Of a stretch of 64,000 nucleotides of DNA, positions 1 to 32,900 are shown piece after piece; position 1 is the stretch's first letter, and every line of letters begins with the position of its first letter. The DNA is from Elysia crispata (taxonomy: Eukaryota > Mollusca > Gastropoda > Plakobranchidae), in contig JAWDGP010005834.1 of assembly GCA_033675545.1 (NCBI GenBank), positions 532,001 through 596,000 on the forward strand, given 5' to 3'. Position numbers and translations under genes: made by a program. Under the pieces are notes generated by a model that had not been told where the DNA came from, ran no database searches, and saw nothing but the letters and a program-made list of their open reading frames with translations.

Positions 1-183
1 AGATTTCCCATTTGTATAATTTGCCAGTGGATATCTTAATATCGTCTTAGTTAATAGTTATTTCTAAGGCTCTCTTTATGTTCACAGCAATCTTAAGGCT
101 ATCTTGGAACCCTTGTTGGTTTTAAATTTTACAACAAAAAAGCTGATTCTTGAGTTTTTACTTGAGTCTTTTATAATGTTTAG

Positions 184-20412
<20,229 letters not shown>

Positions 20413-20451
20413 TGCTCTGAAACGAGGTCTCTTTCCTCCTACTCCTATGTC

Positions 20452-20457
20452 AATAAA
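20452..20457 (+). terminator. Polyadenylation signal AATAAA of the TMEM232-like gene
   Basis: Canonical AATAAA 40 bases past the TAA stop, followed by a T/G-rich stretch (TTATTGCTGCTGTTG). Cleavage would be expected near 20470-20485. Confidence 0.6.
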
Positions 20458-22502
20458 ATATTATTGCTGCTGTTGCATAGAACTTTGTTAATGTACAATG
20501 ATGTAAGGAGAAAGAATATGTTTGTAAAAGGATGTTTTTTTAAAAAAAAATGCCATGTGATTCAGATAACTTTTATTGATATGATGGAATGGCTGGATAT
20601 GTAAGTGATCTAACAGTTTAATTGGATATAAATTAAATATTCATGTAAACTGAAAGCTACCTCTAATTTTCTAGATAATTGTTAACCAACACTTTGTCTT
20701 TTTCAGTATCAGAACTTCATGTTACAACTGCCAGAGCCATGATATTTATTATGGAAAAAATCCAGCAAGAACAAATTGATAGTCCTACTTCTAATAAATC
20801 CACTACTTCTTTCATCTTTACCCACAGGTACAGAAGGAAACTGTTTTGCTGCCACAGCCAGTAAGCTTCTAGTTCTAGATTGGGCAAGTAGCAGAGTAAA
20901 ATATATGTGCTTACCCTAGTTTGAAACAAAGCGTCTAGATATGCTTTTATTGTCTGAATAAATTATTAAACATTTATTTTTACAAGCTTGACAATTTTTC
21001 TTAAAATTACTATGGTTTATAGTTTTAATAAATTTAGGAAAGGAATAGTGGTAGGTATAGAGAAAAATAAGTTTTCAGAGGTTGATTGGATGATATTTTC
21101 AGTTTACAATATCAGCAATTCCTTTGATGAAACTATTGAAAGATTGAATTTGCAAATAAGATAAAACAGATATGTAACTAATTTATTTGGAGTGGGGGTG
21201 GAGTGGAGAGTAGAGCGAAAACAGATTAAATCTCACTTTTTAGTCCAATTAAGTCATCCTTTTATGCTGAAGCCTCAAGAGTCTAATTATTTTTTTTTAC
21301 AAAGAAACTATGAAACTACACAGATATAACTAGATATGGGAAATTACATTATAAATAAGCAAAGAGAGCAATCAGTAAGGGGAATGATACATCAAGGAGT
21401 AAAGGAGAAAGAGTGAAATCAGACCAAACAAACAAGGTTTGCCCTCAAGGCATATCTGAGGTAAACTGAGCAACACATATGCTTTTGTTTACATCTCAGT
21501 AAACTACCTTTCTTACTCAGCTTCACAGTACGAGGCTGTGATTGACCTGTAGAAAGGTTGTTTTGGTTTAATATTACAAAAATTTGAAGAATCACATTAC
21601 ATCCAACGCCACCACCAGCTGCAATCCAAATGGTTGGAGGAAAAGTCTGGGAGCAGTTATCATTCCTACTCTTTGTCAGCACTCTGTTTTGAGGATGGAG
21701 TGTGTGGTTGGAGTGGGGACGAGTAAGCAGGAAGATAGGATGACCATTGTCTAGTTCCTTTAATTGCTTTATGATCATAGCAACAAAACAAGCAAAAGAA
21801 ACAGGTTCCCCGCATGTCAGTAACTTGAAGTACCCATCTTGAAATGGACACCCTTAATTGCAATTTGTTCTTCACAAGATGTAGGTACTGTGTTTAGCAG
21901 AAGAAAGTTTAAAAATAGTATGAAAAAGGGGCAACTTGTATCACAGTCTTAGAGTTAAATTCTACCTATAATTAGGGCATTGATTTTCCTTCCTAGCAAT
22001 GTTGAATACAAGCAGCCCTTGTTATGAAAAAGAGGGCAATTGTGGACCTCGACTATTGCAAAACCTCAGCCGTAATGAAGGGATTATAAAAGACTTTTTT
22101 TTTCTCATAAACATATTTTGCAAGAGGGTAGGCTATTTTTTTTCTTTGGCTTTATTCATATTTCAAAGTCTGAACCACCCTATAAGGCATTGTATCTGAA
22201 GAGCAGCAAGCAATGCTAGCCACTGCCCCAGGAAAGCTAATCAGTGTTCTAACAAAGCAAGGAGGGATCTGATGCACTAAGAAAGGAGTGCCAGTAGTAA
22301 CATTGATACTGGCAATGTGGGACAGGGGAAGAGGAGAGTTGCTTGTTTCAGACACAGTACACATCTTAAGAATCTTAAGCAAATGTATGTTATGCATGTT
22401 ATTTTTTATATAATATGTATGTTATTCTTTATGCTATGTACGTCATTCTGTATGTTATGTATGTATGTTCAGGCCTTCTAGCCTGCTTCTATCTTATTCT
22501 TT

Positions 22503-22575
22503 TTCTTGTAAAGCGCATAGAGCATTTTAATCATTTGGATATGCACTATATAAATGCACTTTATTATTATAATTT
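22503..22575 (+). mobile_element. Retroelement 3' tail
   Basis: TTGTAAAGCGCATAGAGCAT, then GCACTATATAAATGCAC and a short TTATTATTATAA run. This is the widespread 3' tail seen on many animal SINEs and LINEs (AAAGCGC...GCNCTATATAAAT...TTATT). Only the tail is recognisable, in the intergenic region between the two convergent genes. Confidence 0.5.
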
Positions 22576-23329
22576 TTAGTTATATTCAAATAATAAAACA
22601 AAAAAATATATATTTTGCTTTCAAATGTCTTTTTTTTCAATCTCAAATTTCTGACTGGTTCTTGCAATTACTAAAATTAGCAAATGTTTTACTTTGAAAC
22701 AAAAATAGACTTAGTAGTAGCATCTCTCAAACTTATTGTATTAATAAAAAAACAAAACAAAAACAACTAAAAAGTAACCAAAAAAAACCCCAAGAAATAG
22801 TTGTTGCACTGACACAGATAGAGGAAAAGACATGAGTGCCACATAACTGAAAATTTACATTTTATTTACAGCAATCTGAAATGTGTCTTTTCACACATGG
22901 CTTTTGAAAATTGTCTGAAATCATCAGTTATCCATTCTTCTGTTGCACTATCATGCAATTATGTATTTAAGACATATTCTTCAATCTATATGCTGCCCAA
23001 TTATGGGTGTGTGGATAAAGTTGTCATTTAACGTTGAAAGTAATGGCTAAAAAAAATGGAAGGGAAATGGAACTTGACATGCGAAAAAAAAAAAAAAAGA
23101 AAAAAATTCACATTCAGAAGGCTGTGACACACTGTTTCCTTCTTCTTTGGCTTATCTGTAACTGTAATGATATGTTGTTACCAGAACAGTAGTTGCCTTC
23201 TATAAACAGGGTACCACACAGAGCCCGGCAATTTTGTATCCATTTTGTCTGCCAAACTTACACTTCACACTGTATCACTTAATTTTTATTCAGGCTCTTA
23301 TCGAGATAGATACTAGTTGTGAGCCATAA

Positions 23330-23580
23330 CATTTCTCTGTAATTTGACCAATTTAATTGATTTCCTTCACACTATACTAGCGGTTAGAACTGCCGAAACA
23401 GGTAAGCCATTGGCAATTTATTCAAATTATACTATAGGCATAGTCTTGCCTTCCCTTCTTTCACACAGTATTTGGTTTATACAGTCAAAAGCTGGTGGCA
23501 GGTCAACTCTAAAGTTTGCCATCCTTTAATTACTTGAGACAACGTTGAGATGAGCTGTGACTCTATGGTGTCAGCTCTTT
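23330..23580 (-). pseudogene. Possible LINE reverse transcriptase scrap
   Basis: On the minus strand, LISTLSQVIKG and, after a frame change, VDLPPAFDCINQIL resemble the motif A region of non-LTR reverse transcriptases (D..KAFD..NH). No second motif was found, so this is a weak call. Confidence 0.25.
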
Positions 23581-24606
23581 TGATACAAAGATAAAGCACA
23601 CATATAAACTGATAAGCACATCTATTACATTACAATAAGGGTAAAATCTAAAGAACCCAAATTCTAGGTCCTCTTTTTTTTATTGATCCTAGTACAACTT
23701 TTTTTTACCCAACATTAAATAAATTGTGACTTTCCAAGTAAATTCATTTAACTTTTTCCCCCCAAATTTAGACAGTTTCTCTCTTATTCGACATTGAATT
23801 GAATTTTTATAATCAATGTTCCATCTGATCTAGGCCAAAAAAAAAATCTGTTCTGCAAAATATGAATTGAGTTTCTTTTGGGAAATAAAATGGCTTTAGA
23901 ATTTAGAATCAAATCACACCTAAAAAAAAATCAGATATATCTATGCTATGCATAAGACTGATCATGTGCTTATAAGGAATGAGTTAGGCAATGACTACTT
24001 TATTTCCAAAAAAAAAGTATGCAAATGCCAAACAAAATTTATCACATTTAATTTTGACATTTTATTTGATATTTATATCGTAAATCAGGTCACTTGGAAA
24101 GTTCTCAATGGTTAAAGTTCCAAATTTCTCATAGAGTCCTATGAAGGAAATAGTTAAAAAAAATACATTGAAATTTCAATAACTTGACATAATATAACTT
24201 AAATCTATTAACAACAAAAATTAAAAGTAAAATCATTAAAACACAGGTCTTCCACTGGACAATTCCGACTGAAACTAAGATAGATTTAATCTCAATCTAT
24301 TCCCTCATCAAATTTTTTTCTCATTTCTCAATCGAGAAAAAAAAATAATCAAGATTGTGTTATTTAAAATTGAACACTAACATGAGGAATTGAAGCATGC
24401 TATTTCTGGTTGGATCAAGTAGACCTACAGATTATTATGAAAAAAAAACAAAAGAATTTAATCAATGCATAGTATTTCTATATAGAGGCCTCAAAAATCA
24501 CACTTAGCACTACTCATTGGTTTATTCAAAATGAGGTCCAACATTATAAAAAAAAAAAACGTCTTTTTTTAAAAAAAAATATTTTGTCTACATGTCTTCC
24601 CTTCCA

Positions 24607-24612
24607 TTTATT
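24607..24612 (-). terminator. Candidate polyadenylation signal of the AKAP17A-like gene
   Basis: TTTATT on the plus strand reads AATAAA on the gene strand, about 90 bases past the stop. A second AATAAA is at 24521-24526. Either or both may be used. Confidence 0.45.
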
Positions 24613-24698
24613 ATATTTAGACAAAGTGCTTTATACCTGTTGATAAATCATAAAAAATACAATAGTAACGTATAATTGAACAAAGTGATATTGCTTAA

Positions 24699-26901
24699 TT
24701 AACCTGTACCTCCTTCATCTTCATGAGCAGAAGAAGAGTCTTTAGAAATTGAATTTTCTCTGGTTTTCTCAGTCCCACTCCCAATCCTGTCTGAAGAATT
24801 GTCAAGTTTATTTCTCAGAGTCTGATCACCTTTTGTTGCCTTATATTCAACCTTATCTTCTTTTTCCTTGTTACCAGATCTCTTTTTACTTTTTGCATCT
24901 TTGCTTCTAGATTTCTTCTCCTCTTTGTCCCTTTCCTTCTTGCCTTTGTCACTGAAAATATCATCATTCCCTGCCTCACTTTCTCCTATTTCATCATGTT
25001 TTGCATGTTTGCTTTTACTTGGGGCCACATCCTCATCCTGACTTGCACTTCTGCTGTACCTTCTCCTCCTGCCACTTCTATCCCAACTGCGTCCTCTACC
25101 TGAGCTCTCACTCCTGTTCCCATCCTCTCCATCAGTCCTCCTATCTACATTCTTCCTGGCAACATCTTTAAATTTTCCTTTTTTTGCTCCAGTGTCTTCT
25201 TTATTCCCCATTCTAGGACTTCGTTGCCTATGCCTCCTTCCCAAACTATCGCTTCTGGGCCCATATTTCTTCTTTTTATTCTTGCCTATACCTTTATCTT
25301 TTTCCTTACTGTGGCTCCTACTTTTGCCCCTATCTATGCTCTGGTTTCTCCTCTTATCTCTATACTTCTTTTGACTTCCTTTGTTTTTTCCCTCTCTATC
25401 TCCATTCAAGTACTTTTCCTTTACCATCTTTTTCTTATCACTATTCCTGCCCTCATCATCTTTGTCTGCTCCATTGTTACTCCCTTCTTTCTCACACTCC
25501 TCATTTCTATTTGTACCTTTCGCTTCATTTTCTATTCTTTCATTTTTTCCTTTGTCTCTACAAACACTCCTTTCTTTCTCCTTTCTCAACCCATCTTTCT
25601 CTTGACAGTCACTGTTTTTCCTGCTGTCATATTTACCACTACCATCACTTTGCTTATTATCATCTTCACTTTTACTCTGACTCCTGTCCTTATTTCTTCT
25701 TCTACTTTCTGTCTCCTGGCTTCCATTCACACTTGTTCCCCTGTTTCTCCTTTTGCCCTCATCCCTAGTACCACACTCCCTGCTCAGACTTCTACTTTTT
25801 TCAGAGTCTCTGCTCCTTCTGCTCTCTCTCTCTTTGCTTCTTTTTCTACTCTTTTCCCTACTGTCAGCCCTGTCATTCTCTCTGCTTCTACTACTTTCCT
25901 TGCTAGAACTTCTATCCCTGTGGCTACTTCTGCTCCTGTCTTCATCATCCCTGCCTCTACTCCTAGATTTGCTCCTTCTACTATGGCTTCGACTTCTACT
26001 GCGACTACTGCTGTAGGGCCGGCTCCGGCTCCTACTCCTGTGTCTATGTCGACGCCTACTTCTACTGTCATCGCTACAAGATCGACGTCTGTGTTTCTTT
26101 GATCGATGGCTGCGTTTTCTACCTCCCTCCTCCATAAAGTGAGGAGGCATAGGCGGTGGAGGGACCTGAAGGGGCTGCATGTATCTGCCACTCATGTCTC
26201 TCATCTGGTTGCCCATATTCATGAACTGGTTATATTTGCGTAAGTAGCTTTTATTAAACACATGAAGACCTCCTCTAAAGCCTGGTGGGGGAAGTGGCAT
26301 TCCTCTCATGCCTCTCATTCCTCTGGGACCTCCCCGCATACCCCTGGGAGGGGGCCCAGGAAAGGGTGGACCAAAGGGCATTGGGAAGGGAGGATGTGGC
26401 ATCATCATAGGGTGTGGAGGCATCATTATTCCTCTGGGTCCCTGCATCATGGGAGGCATTGGTCCCATATGACCCCTTAGAGGGCCTCGTATCATACCTC
26501 GGGGATGAGGACCACCCCTTTCATCCCTTTCTCTACTGCGAGAGCGGCTAGTTCGACCACGACTGCCAGAACGGCTACGATCTTGGTCTGGGCTTCGAGA
26601 CTGAGCTCTTCTCCTAGCCCAGTCATGTGGTGATCTCTCCCTGTGGCCAAGATCTTGATGTTCAACACACTCATTCCTCCCTCGTCCCTCCCTACTTTCT
26701 CTCCTATCAGCTTTTTCAGATAGCTGTCTACGCACCGCACCACCACGTTTGCCTACTGCTTTAATAATGCGTAGCCCTCCTCTTCCTCTACCTTGTGTTA
26801 ATTTTTTGTCTGACGGAATCTCAACAGGATCACCTTGATCTCTCCATGCCCGCATTCGATTGGAGTTAAGGACTCGTTCCAAAACACTGGGACTTGAATG
26901 A
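24699..26901 (-). CDS. AKAP17A: AKAP17A-like terminal exon: P/G/M-rich and RS-rich tail
   Basis: A single 2.2-kb exon encodes 733 residues ending in TAG/TAA-type stop at 24699-24701. In order: a conserved-looking start ([20 protein letters not shown]), a short RS patch, a block at about residues 720-800 rich in Pro, Gly and Met with repeated GMRG units, a dense RS/RSRS domain at about 845-1000, then a Lys/Glu/Asp/Ser-rich tail with scattered RS dipeptides. RS domains are phosphorylated by SR-protein kinases and target nuclear speckles. The tail alone exceeds the whole human protein in length. Confidence 0.85.
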
Positions 26902-29900
26902 CTGCAAAGAATAAGAATAAAGATCAGTGATGAATATGACAGCTTATGTTTTTTTCAAAACAACTTAGACAACTACTTTTACTATTGTTTAACACAATCT
27001 TAATTTTAGGTTTGGTTGATAAAAAATGAGTTAAAATAGATATTTCACAAGTGACTTACAAAAAGGCACATCAAAATTTTTTAAACAAAGGGAGAGAAAC
27101 GTGTTTGTCACCTTGTCTTTCTTAATGACATCCACTCTCTTACAGTCGTTGGTTTTATAAATATGTAACTCTCCTATACTACTTCAAATTAAATGCACAA
27201 ATAAGGCTTCACAAATGATATATAGAGTGATGTGGGTCTCCAACAAGAAAAATTTAAATTGGAGGGAAATGAATGGTTGGACACATTTTGTACATATTAA
27301 AGAGGACAAATATTTTTTTTTCTTTCCTGATTTTGCTTTTATTCAATGAAATCTTCACAGTCTTTTTATAAACTGTGTTCGAACCTTTTAAAAGGTCAGA
27401 ATCGCATACTGCTTTGAAGGGATGCCAGATAGCTCAGACAGGCAAAGATTCTAAATGGGAAAACTAGGCCACTTTTACATTGGATTACCATGTTTCTGCT
27501 TCCACTTTGAGTGGGAATTGAGTGAGCGATAACTCTAAGATAAAATATAGATGTTGAATTGAGTGAGTGGTAACTCTCAATTTAGCAATGAATAAATTTA
27601 GATTTTTACATAATCTGTGAGAGCACAACTTGGAAATCCAATGTACCTTTCAAATTAATCAGTTGATGTATAAGGTTCTAATGATTTGTAACACCCAATA
27701 CCAATCGAAATAGCAATACAATAACTGATTTCCTTTGTTGTTAGATGAGTTTACAGCACAGCGACAATGATAGTACTTTCTTTCATAAATTGATATATGC
27801 TATCTTTATTTTTGCTAAGTACACATCCGTCCTTAGATGGCCTGATATCAACTATGCATACATACACAAAACTGCATTCAAATCCTGGTTTAAGCTATCT
27901 GGTAATGGGCTCAACAGTTTATTTTTGGCTCTTGAGAGCCTTGCAATTTAAAGAGCTTCTAGCTGTTCAAATAAATAGTTGCAGTAATACCTAGTTGCGG
28001 CTTTAACTCAATGAAAATGATAGTCACGCAGCCTGCCCAGCTCAGCCTTGCTGAAACCACCTTGCTTTTCAGCTTTTGAGTTGAATTGTTTCAAAGTGAT
28101 AAATCATGTTATTCTTCTTTATCCTTTACTATTTGGTGTTTCCTTTGAGCGAAAGTTCTAGCGTTTGTTTCGTGTCCAATATAATAAACATTGGCGGTTA
28201 TTTCACCATATACAACCCACAGTTTCTTGCGTCAAAGAAGAATATAAAATCTTGCAATGGAAGCCACATCTCCTGACTCTAGATCTAATGTCAATAATAG
28301 GCCTCCCAGACGCTTGACTGCTGAAGAAGCTACAGATTTGTTTAAATCTTTGGAAGATGAAGAAATGAGATTGATGTGGACTTAGAAAATGATCAATCTA
28401 GATCTAGAACTAGATCTATAGCTATCTTGAACCATCTATCCCTGAACCTGATTCTGAGGATGAGTAGGCGTTTGCCCCAATCAAGGCCTGAGCATCCAAA
28501 GAGACAATACAACTTATGCAACTTTGAATACAATTTTTTAATTCTCTGTTCAATTGCCTTTACTTTGATACATAACACTATGCATTTTCTATTACAAATG
28601 TCACAAATTATAAATCGGCAATTGTAGCAACACCCATGCAAACTCTCTAAAGAAGCCTAAATTAATTCTGATTGGAAGCCAAATTTATTCTGATGTCAAT
28701 GAGTTAAGAAGGTTGGTTAGTTACTGCCAAAAGAGGTCGTAGGGGTAGAAACCAAAGCTACAAACTTCCCTGGAAAAGAAGGGAAGGTTATGCACTTATG
28801 CGAAAAAAGGTTTCACAGAAAAAGTTGTGTAAAAAAAATTGCCATGATCAAAATGATAAACATGGTATAATAATGATACAAATGGCCATTAAACAATTAA
28901 CAGTTTATTTTTTGAGAAGTAAGGAAATCAGTTTTGATCTGAGCTAAGTACTATACACCACAAGTATGACGCAGCAACTTCTAACAAGTGCATTTAATCT
29001 GATTTACTCAGCTTTTCTATTGACAGATCTTTGACCACAACTGCTTGGGATCCATAAAGCATGTAAATATGTTTCAATGAAAAATTAAAAAAAAAATACT
29101 GACCCTTCACCACTATCAGTTTCTCTGTGGTATTCCTCGTCCTCTTCATCCTCATCCTTATCACAATCCTCCTCTTCTTCACTCTCCTGAGATGAAGCTC
29201 CAGGTGAAAGAGTATTTTTCTTTGTACTCTGCTTTTTGCTTTTGACTGGCCTAGGGTTTGAGGCACTTATTTCTTCTTCACTAGAGTTCAGACCATCCCC
29301 AACACCCTTCAAATTTTCCTCATCATCATCTTCATCAAATGCCTTATTCTTTTTCACTACTTTATTCACATTCTTGCTAAGGATCACAGCACTTTTCAAT
29401 TTTTGAGAACCCGCCAATTTTTTCCTGAAAGACAAAATAAAAACAATAATTTTTATAATTTGGCTGTAAAAAAATCAAGTGGGTAATTCCTTATTACTAG
29501 TTACAAAAAAGTTCAAGTAAAAAAAAAATCAATACTGTGCTTTCATTTTACACTTCATAGATTTCAGGTGCAAATTAAAAAAAAAAATTAAATAAAATTA
29601 ATTTAAACCCAGCTGCATAGCTTGAGGTGCAGTAGCATCTTGCTAACAGGACCATGGCACCACTTGTATTTTTTTTCTATCATTAACTTTAGATAAAAAA
29701 AATCTGAATCACTATGTTATGAGACCGACACTGGAATGATCAAGATAAACTTTACAAAGCATTTTTTGGCCATGCACAACAGACAACCCACTGACAGCTC
29801 ATTAACTTTGAGCATATGTGCATATGTTGGAATGGCATAAAGAAAATGGCTGTCATGATGCACCACTGACAGATATGAGGGTACTGTCGATTCACAATAA

Positions 29901-32900
29901 ACAACCTATTAAGAAGCCTTGCATGAAGTGGTATGGAAAGGAAAAAAAGAGTTTATGAAAATATCAGCAATGTTTTCTCGATTAATTGAATTATAAGCAA
30001 AATAGCGCATTTCAAAGGATAAGAGTTCTTTTCTACATAGAGTTCCATTCAACCAGAATTCACCTTCAAGGGATGTCTGATATGTAATGCATAACTGGAT
30101 GGAGAAATATGTCGCATATTCTCACTACTCTCCAAAAACTGAGTCTTTTTTTTTTTAATAAAGAAAATCTGAACTCAAACATGGGACCTCAACAATTTTA
30201 ACATACTTTTAAATGAGAAATATTTCTATCTTACAATTACATCAGGTTTTTTTCTTTGTTATTAAGTAAATATTTTAATACCTACTTAAAATCTTAAGAT
30301 AGTAAGTTAGTAAACATGAGGTTTTCAGTTATTTGGATTGAATGAGTCAGCTCAGGGATCAAAGAGGAAAATAGTTCCTTTCGGACAGATTCACCTCAAA
30401 CCTGCAAAGTTCATAGTTCAGGAAAAGGTTTCTAAAAATTCATAATGAACAGTGCCATTCAAGTTCATTAGCTGCAGCTACTTGGTGAGAGATGTGTGGC
30501 TCCTTGTAAAATTAGCAATGTTTAACTACCTTGATAAACTTGCCTTCTGACGATGGTCAAACTCTGAGTATCTTGCAGTAAAGGCTGCTATATGCTCTTA
30601 ATACATACTCTCCCTTTCTGTTGAAACAATTTTGTTTCACTTACAAATTGTGGATATTGCAAGTGTGTAATAAAAAAGATAATTTATGTAAAGCTCATTA
30701 AAGATTTGTTGAAGCATTAAAAATGGTGCTATTTGTTACTTCATATAAGCATGAATCCTCAAAGAAGAGTATTAACAGATCTGTGTGGGGAGAGCGAAAT
30801 ATTTCGAGTAAAGTGTGAATATATATATAACTTAGCTAGGATGCAAAAATAATATCTTATTACTCTTAATCTATAGTAAGGAGAGTTTGAGCTCTCTTTT
30901 CAAATACTAATGAACAGAGAATCATCAGCAATTATGTTACAATTGACTCGCAATTCTCACAGCGGGGGAGAGGAAAATTGAACAAAAATATTCTGGATTT
31001 CTGAGGCATTCTGTTTACCATAATATCTGTAGATTTGAACACATTTCTCATAAATCCAGTGACAAGTCAACATGCAATGTTGCCAACAGAGGAACTGCCA
31101 AAATGGAAAGAGCTCTGCAACTGTAGTTAAAAAGTTGAAGATAGAATTTGCAGGAAATGTATTACATACTGGTCTATGGGATAAGTATACTTCAGTGCAA
31201 AATTCCTCAACCACTCATTGATATGAATTAAGTATTGTTGTTTAGCATAAAAAAGAGTTCAAAGTCTTTTAGAATGCTGCAACATGGTTTTACAAGTTTT
31301 GGATACCACACTTGAATAAACCAAACTGGAACAATCATTTAACAATTTGCCGAAGCAATTTTTCAATATCTCTTGTAGAATACCTGTAATAAATTTAAAG
31401 GGAGTGAAAATTTATGAGGGGTAAGATAACATGACACACAGATATATATATAATGTACATATATTTAGGCAGCTGGTGATCAGTACTAGCAGCAAAGAAG
31501 TCTATTTCTGGTATACATGTATCAAATATGAAAAATCAATGCTATTTAATCATCATTCATTTTGTATAAGTGTGTATATTTTAAGTACTTTTTCTTACGG
31601 TATATCTGCTTTCAGAATATCCTTGCAAGCAATATGGCTGTAACCCATATTTATTTACAATTATGCTGCAGTAGTGTTTTACTTTAAACATGCCCATGAG
31701 AAACTAAAAAGCATGTATAAATACTATAGACTTTGAAAGTCAAATATAGCCCATTTCCATTTCCTCTGGGGAGAAATTGCCATGAATGATCTCTTCATCA
31801 GTCCACATGGCATGAGTACATACACTGCCTTGAATATCCTAGGCATATCTAGATGCATCCATCCCCGCAACTACAGAGGGTGAACCTAGGAATAATTTTT
31901 GACCAAAAAGACACCTTTTCCCTAAAAGAACATCTTCTGTCATCCACTGATAGACATTTTTTTGCTTCAAAATTGAAACTTACAAATGATGAATTTATCT
32001 TCAGCAGCTCAAAGACTATCTCATGTAAAGGCCCATACCTTAGAGCAAGGGAGCTGGAGACAAGTCTGCCAATCAAGTTTGTCAGAGCTCAAACTGTGAT
32101 TGGTGTGCAAAATTAAAACACCTAGCCATTTCAATCATGTTTTATTTATTACTTGACCAAATGACTGTGAAATAAGTGGGAGTCAAAGGTAAACCTTATA
32201 TGGAGAAAAAAATGAACTGGTCCCCCATTCTTGCTTAAAATAATTTATAATATCTACAAGCAAGAGATGAGGCAACATTTATGAAGCTGAGCTAGCACCG
32301 ATATAAGACTTTTAGAAGAATCAAACACTCTAAATGCCTGTGTATTAGCAAGTTTCATTTTTAAAATAATATCTGAAAAGTTTTCGGTATTTAAGCTTGC
32401 AATAAATAAAAAAATAACTGAATAGTTTTAATTAGAAAGGCTGTGTTTGGCCATGAAGCAATCCTATTCAATCATATGAAGACAATTAATTTAATAAATA
32501 TTTGAAAATACAGTTGAGCAAAGATTACTCAAATTCATTGTGGAATTTTTATATGTCCGAGGAAGCTGTGTTCGAATTTTTTTTTAGCACTAGGGTCCTG
32601 GATTTGCACTTGGGACAGCTTTCACCAATATTTTGAAGTATAACAACTAATAGAGACTTTGCATTTTCTTAGATACTTCTGTACAACTCCGAGAGCATTA
32701 CGAGGAAACCTGATTTGCTGTATTTTCCCTACTTTAAGTATTTCAAATAGCGGATTGAAGACAGATACCTCTGAACAACCCTATCTGTCATTCCCAACTC
32801 GTTTTATGTGAAAACTTGTCTTCAAACATAAGCGCTTATTGGATCTCAAACTCTTGTTGCTAGATCTAGATTTGGACTCTAGGTCTACATTCAAATTGTG

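Larger units (their letters stand above)
20480..24600. other. Intergenic region between convergent genes
   Basis: AT-rich, with homopolymer runs. Apart from the retroelement tail at 22503 and a weak LINE scrap at 23330, nothing is recognised. Short open frames (for example 21419-21778 minus) match nothing I know. Confidence 0.6.

Noticed and set aside
21419..21778. 119-codon minus-strand open frame in the intergenic region
   Set aside because: No recognisable domain, no supporting splice sites or codon character; length is possible by chance.
25224..26102. 292-codon open frame on the plus strand
   Set aside because: Antisense shadow of the AKAP17A RS exon; the Phe/Ser/Leu-rich peptide mirrors RS codons.
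31849..32116. Frame with NLGIIFDQ resembling a LINE motif
   Set aside because: Only one short motif match; the sequence on both sides does not continue like a reverse transcriptase.
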